Assembly: GCA_003023165.1 (NCBI GenBank)
Contig: PXSD01000090.1
Span: 1-5,241, forward strand
Reading direction: 5' to 3'
DNA from: Halobacteriales archaeon QS_9_67_15
GTDB lineage: Archaea; Halobacteriota; Halobacteria; Halobacteriales; Haloarculaceae
Length of the DNA: 5,241 nucleotides
The translations under genes were made by a program, and so were the position numbers. Under the pieces are notes generated by a model. It saw only the letters and a program-made list of their open reading frames with translations. It was not told the DNA's origin and made no database searches. This document shows positions 4,318-5,241 of this stretch, in pieces (within the stretch, counting starts at the first letter, position 1; each line of letters begins with the position of its first letter).

Positions 4318-5241
4318 CGGTGCTAACCGTCGCGGAGCACCGCCGCGGCGAGTTGCGCGACGTGAGCCACGAGCTCGTGACCGCCGGCCGGGAACTCGCG
4401 GCGGCGAGCGGGTCCGACCTACACGTCGCGGTCGTCAGTGGCGACGTGGAGTCCTTCGGCGACGACCTCGTTCGCGAGGGCGTCGACGCCGTCCACACCG
4501 TCGACTACGGCGAGGAGTTCAACCACGACGTGTACATTCAGGCGGTCGAGCAGATCGGACGCGAACTGGACCCCGAGTACCTCCTCCTGCCACACACCGT
4601 CAACGGGCTGGACTACGCCCCCGCGGTGGCCGACCGGCTCGGCCTGCCGCTGGTGACCGACGCCGTCGACCTCGACGCGGACGGCGACCTCGTGGTCACG
4701 CGCGAGATGTACGGCTCGAAGGTCGAGACGACCATCGAGGTCGGTGCCGACCGCGCCGCGGTGACGGTCCGACCGGCCGAGTGGCCCACCGCGCCGGAGG
4801 GCGGCAACGCCGCCGTCGAACCGTTCGACGTGAGCATCGACGAGAGCGCGATCCGTTCGACGGTCACGGGCTTCGAGGAGGTCGCCGGCGGCGACGTGGA
4901 CATCTCGGAGGCGGACGTACTGGTCTCCGTCGGTCGCGGCATCGAGGAGGAGGACAACCTCGACATCATCTGGGACCTCGCCGAGGCGATGGACGCGACG
5001 GTCTCGGCCTCCCGCCCCGTGGTCGATAACGGTTGGCTCCCGAAAAATCGCCAGGTCGGCCAGAGCGGGAAGGTCGTGACGCCCGACGTGTATCTCGCCG
5101 TCGGCATCTCCGGTGCCGTCCAGCACGTCGCGGGCATGAAGGGCGCAGACACGATCATCGCGGTCAACAAGGACCCCAACGCGCCCATCTTCGATATCGC
5201 CGATTACGGTATCGTCGACGACCTGTTCGAGGTCGTTCCGG
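4314..5241 (+). CDS. etfA: Electron transfer flavoprotein subunit alpha (EtfA/FixB), 3' end beyond window
   Basis: 309 codons are present and open to the window edge. Family length suggests only about 5-15 residues are missing. EtfA binds the electron-carrying FAD and pairs with EtfB. The N-terminal half has the alpha-subunit alpha/beta domain (LTVAEHRRGELR; LLLPHTVNGLDYAPAVADRLG at about 90-110). The C-terminal FAD domain starts near VLVSVGRGI (about 202-210). It contains SRPVVDNGW (233-241, Arg234 equivalent to the flavin-contacting Arg of characterised ETFs), QVGQSGKVV (247-255), and YLAVGISGAVQH (260-271, His271 near the flavin carbonyl). These are followed by GMKGAD, AVNKDPNAPIF and ADYGIVDDLFEVVP (296-309). 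The ATG overlaps the etfB TGA (ATGA at 4314-4317), so the two genes form one operon. Genes for ETF:quinone oxidoreductase partners (fixC/fixX) could follow but are not in view. Confidence 0.95.
   Translation, partial: MTVLTVAEHRRGELRDVSHELVTAGRELAAASGSDLHVAVVSGDVESFGDDLVREGVDAVHTVDYGEEFNHDVYIQAVEQIGRELDPEYLLLPHTVNGLDYAPAVADRLGLPLVTDAVDLDADGDLVVTREMYGSKVETTIEVGADRAAVTVRPAEWPTAPEGGNAAVEPFDVSIDESAIRSTVTGFEEVAGGDVDISEADVLVSVGRGIEEEDNLDIIWDLAEAMDATVSASRPVVDNGWLPKNRQVGQSGKVVTPDVYLAVGISGAVQHVAGMKGADTIIAVNKDPNAPIFDIADYGIVDDLFEVVP

Noticed and set aside
4097..5029. Plus-strand open frame of 310 residues overlapping etfB and etfA
   Set aside because: Extremely Arg-rich low-complexity translation in a shifted frame of two clearly recognised ETF genes.

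Overview
The window looks like haloarchaeal (class Halobacteria) chromosomal DNA. It is strongly GC-rich, and the predicted proteins are loaded with Asp and Glu. The promoters have archaeal BRE/TATA form, at least one likely transcript is leaderless, and the exported proteins carry many N-glycosylation sequons. No tRNA, rRNA, CRISPR array or transposase was recognised.

Layout. (1) 1-184 (+) is the 3' end of a gene resembling the C-terminus of a class I SAM-dependent methyltransferase. (2) 185-558 is a convergent intergenic region. It holds a palindrome-rich, REP-like element with T-tracts on both strands. The last 16 codons, the stop codon and 23 bp of downstream sequence of the methyltransferase gene are repeated on its far side (134-207 and 427-500, 71 of 74 identical). 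(3) 559-1848 (-) encodes a 429-residue exported protein of unassigned function with a long coiled coil and an Ig-like C-terminus. (4) 1849-1987 is a divergent promoter region. (5) 1988-3328 (+) encodes a one-pass membrane protein: an exported sensor-like domain, one transmembrane helix, a low-complexity linker and a cytoplasmic winged helix-turn-helix. (6) 3329-3429 carries a good haloarchaeal promoter. (7) 3430-4317 and 4314-5241 (+) are the two electron transfer flavoprotein subunits, etfB and etfA, overlapping by ATGA; etfA runs off the window a few residues before its expected end.

How the genes may work together. EtfB and EtfA form the heterodimeric flavoprotein that shuttles electrons between flavin dehydrogenases (for example acyl-CoA dehydrogenases) and a membrane quinone oxidoreductase. 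The divergent pair at 559-3328 is the least understood part. A secreted coiled-coil protein and a membrane-anchored DNA-binding protein share 139 bp of promoter DNA, which suggests a trans-envelope sensing unit in which the membrane wHTH protein could control both genes. That link is inference from architecture and position only.
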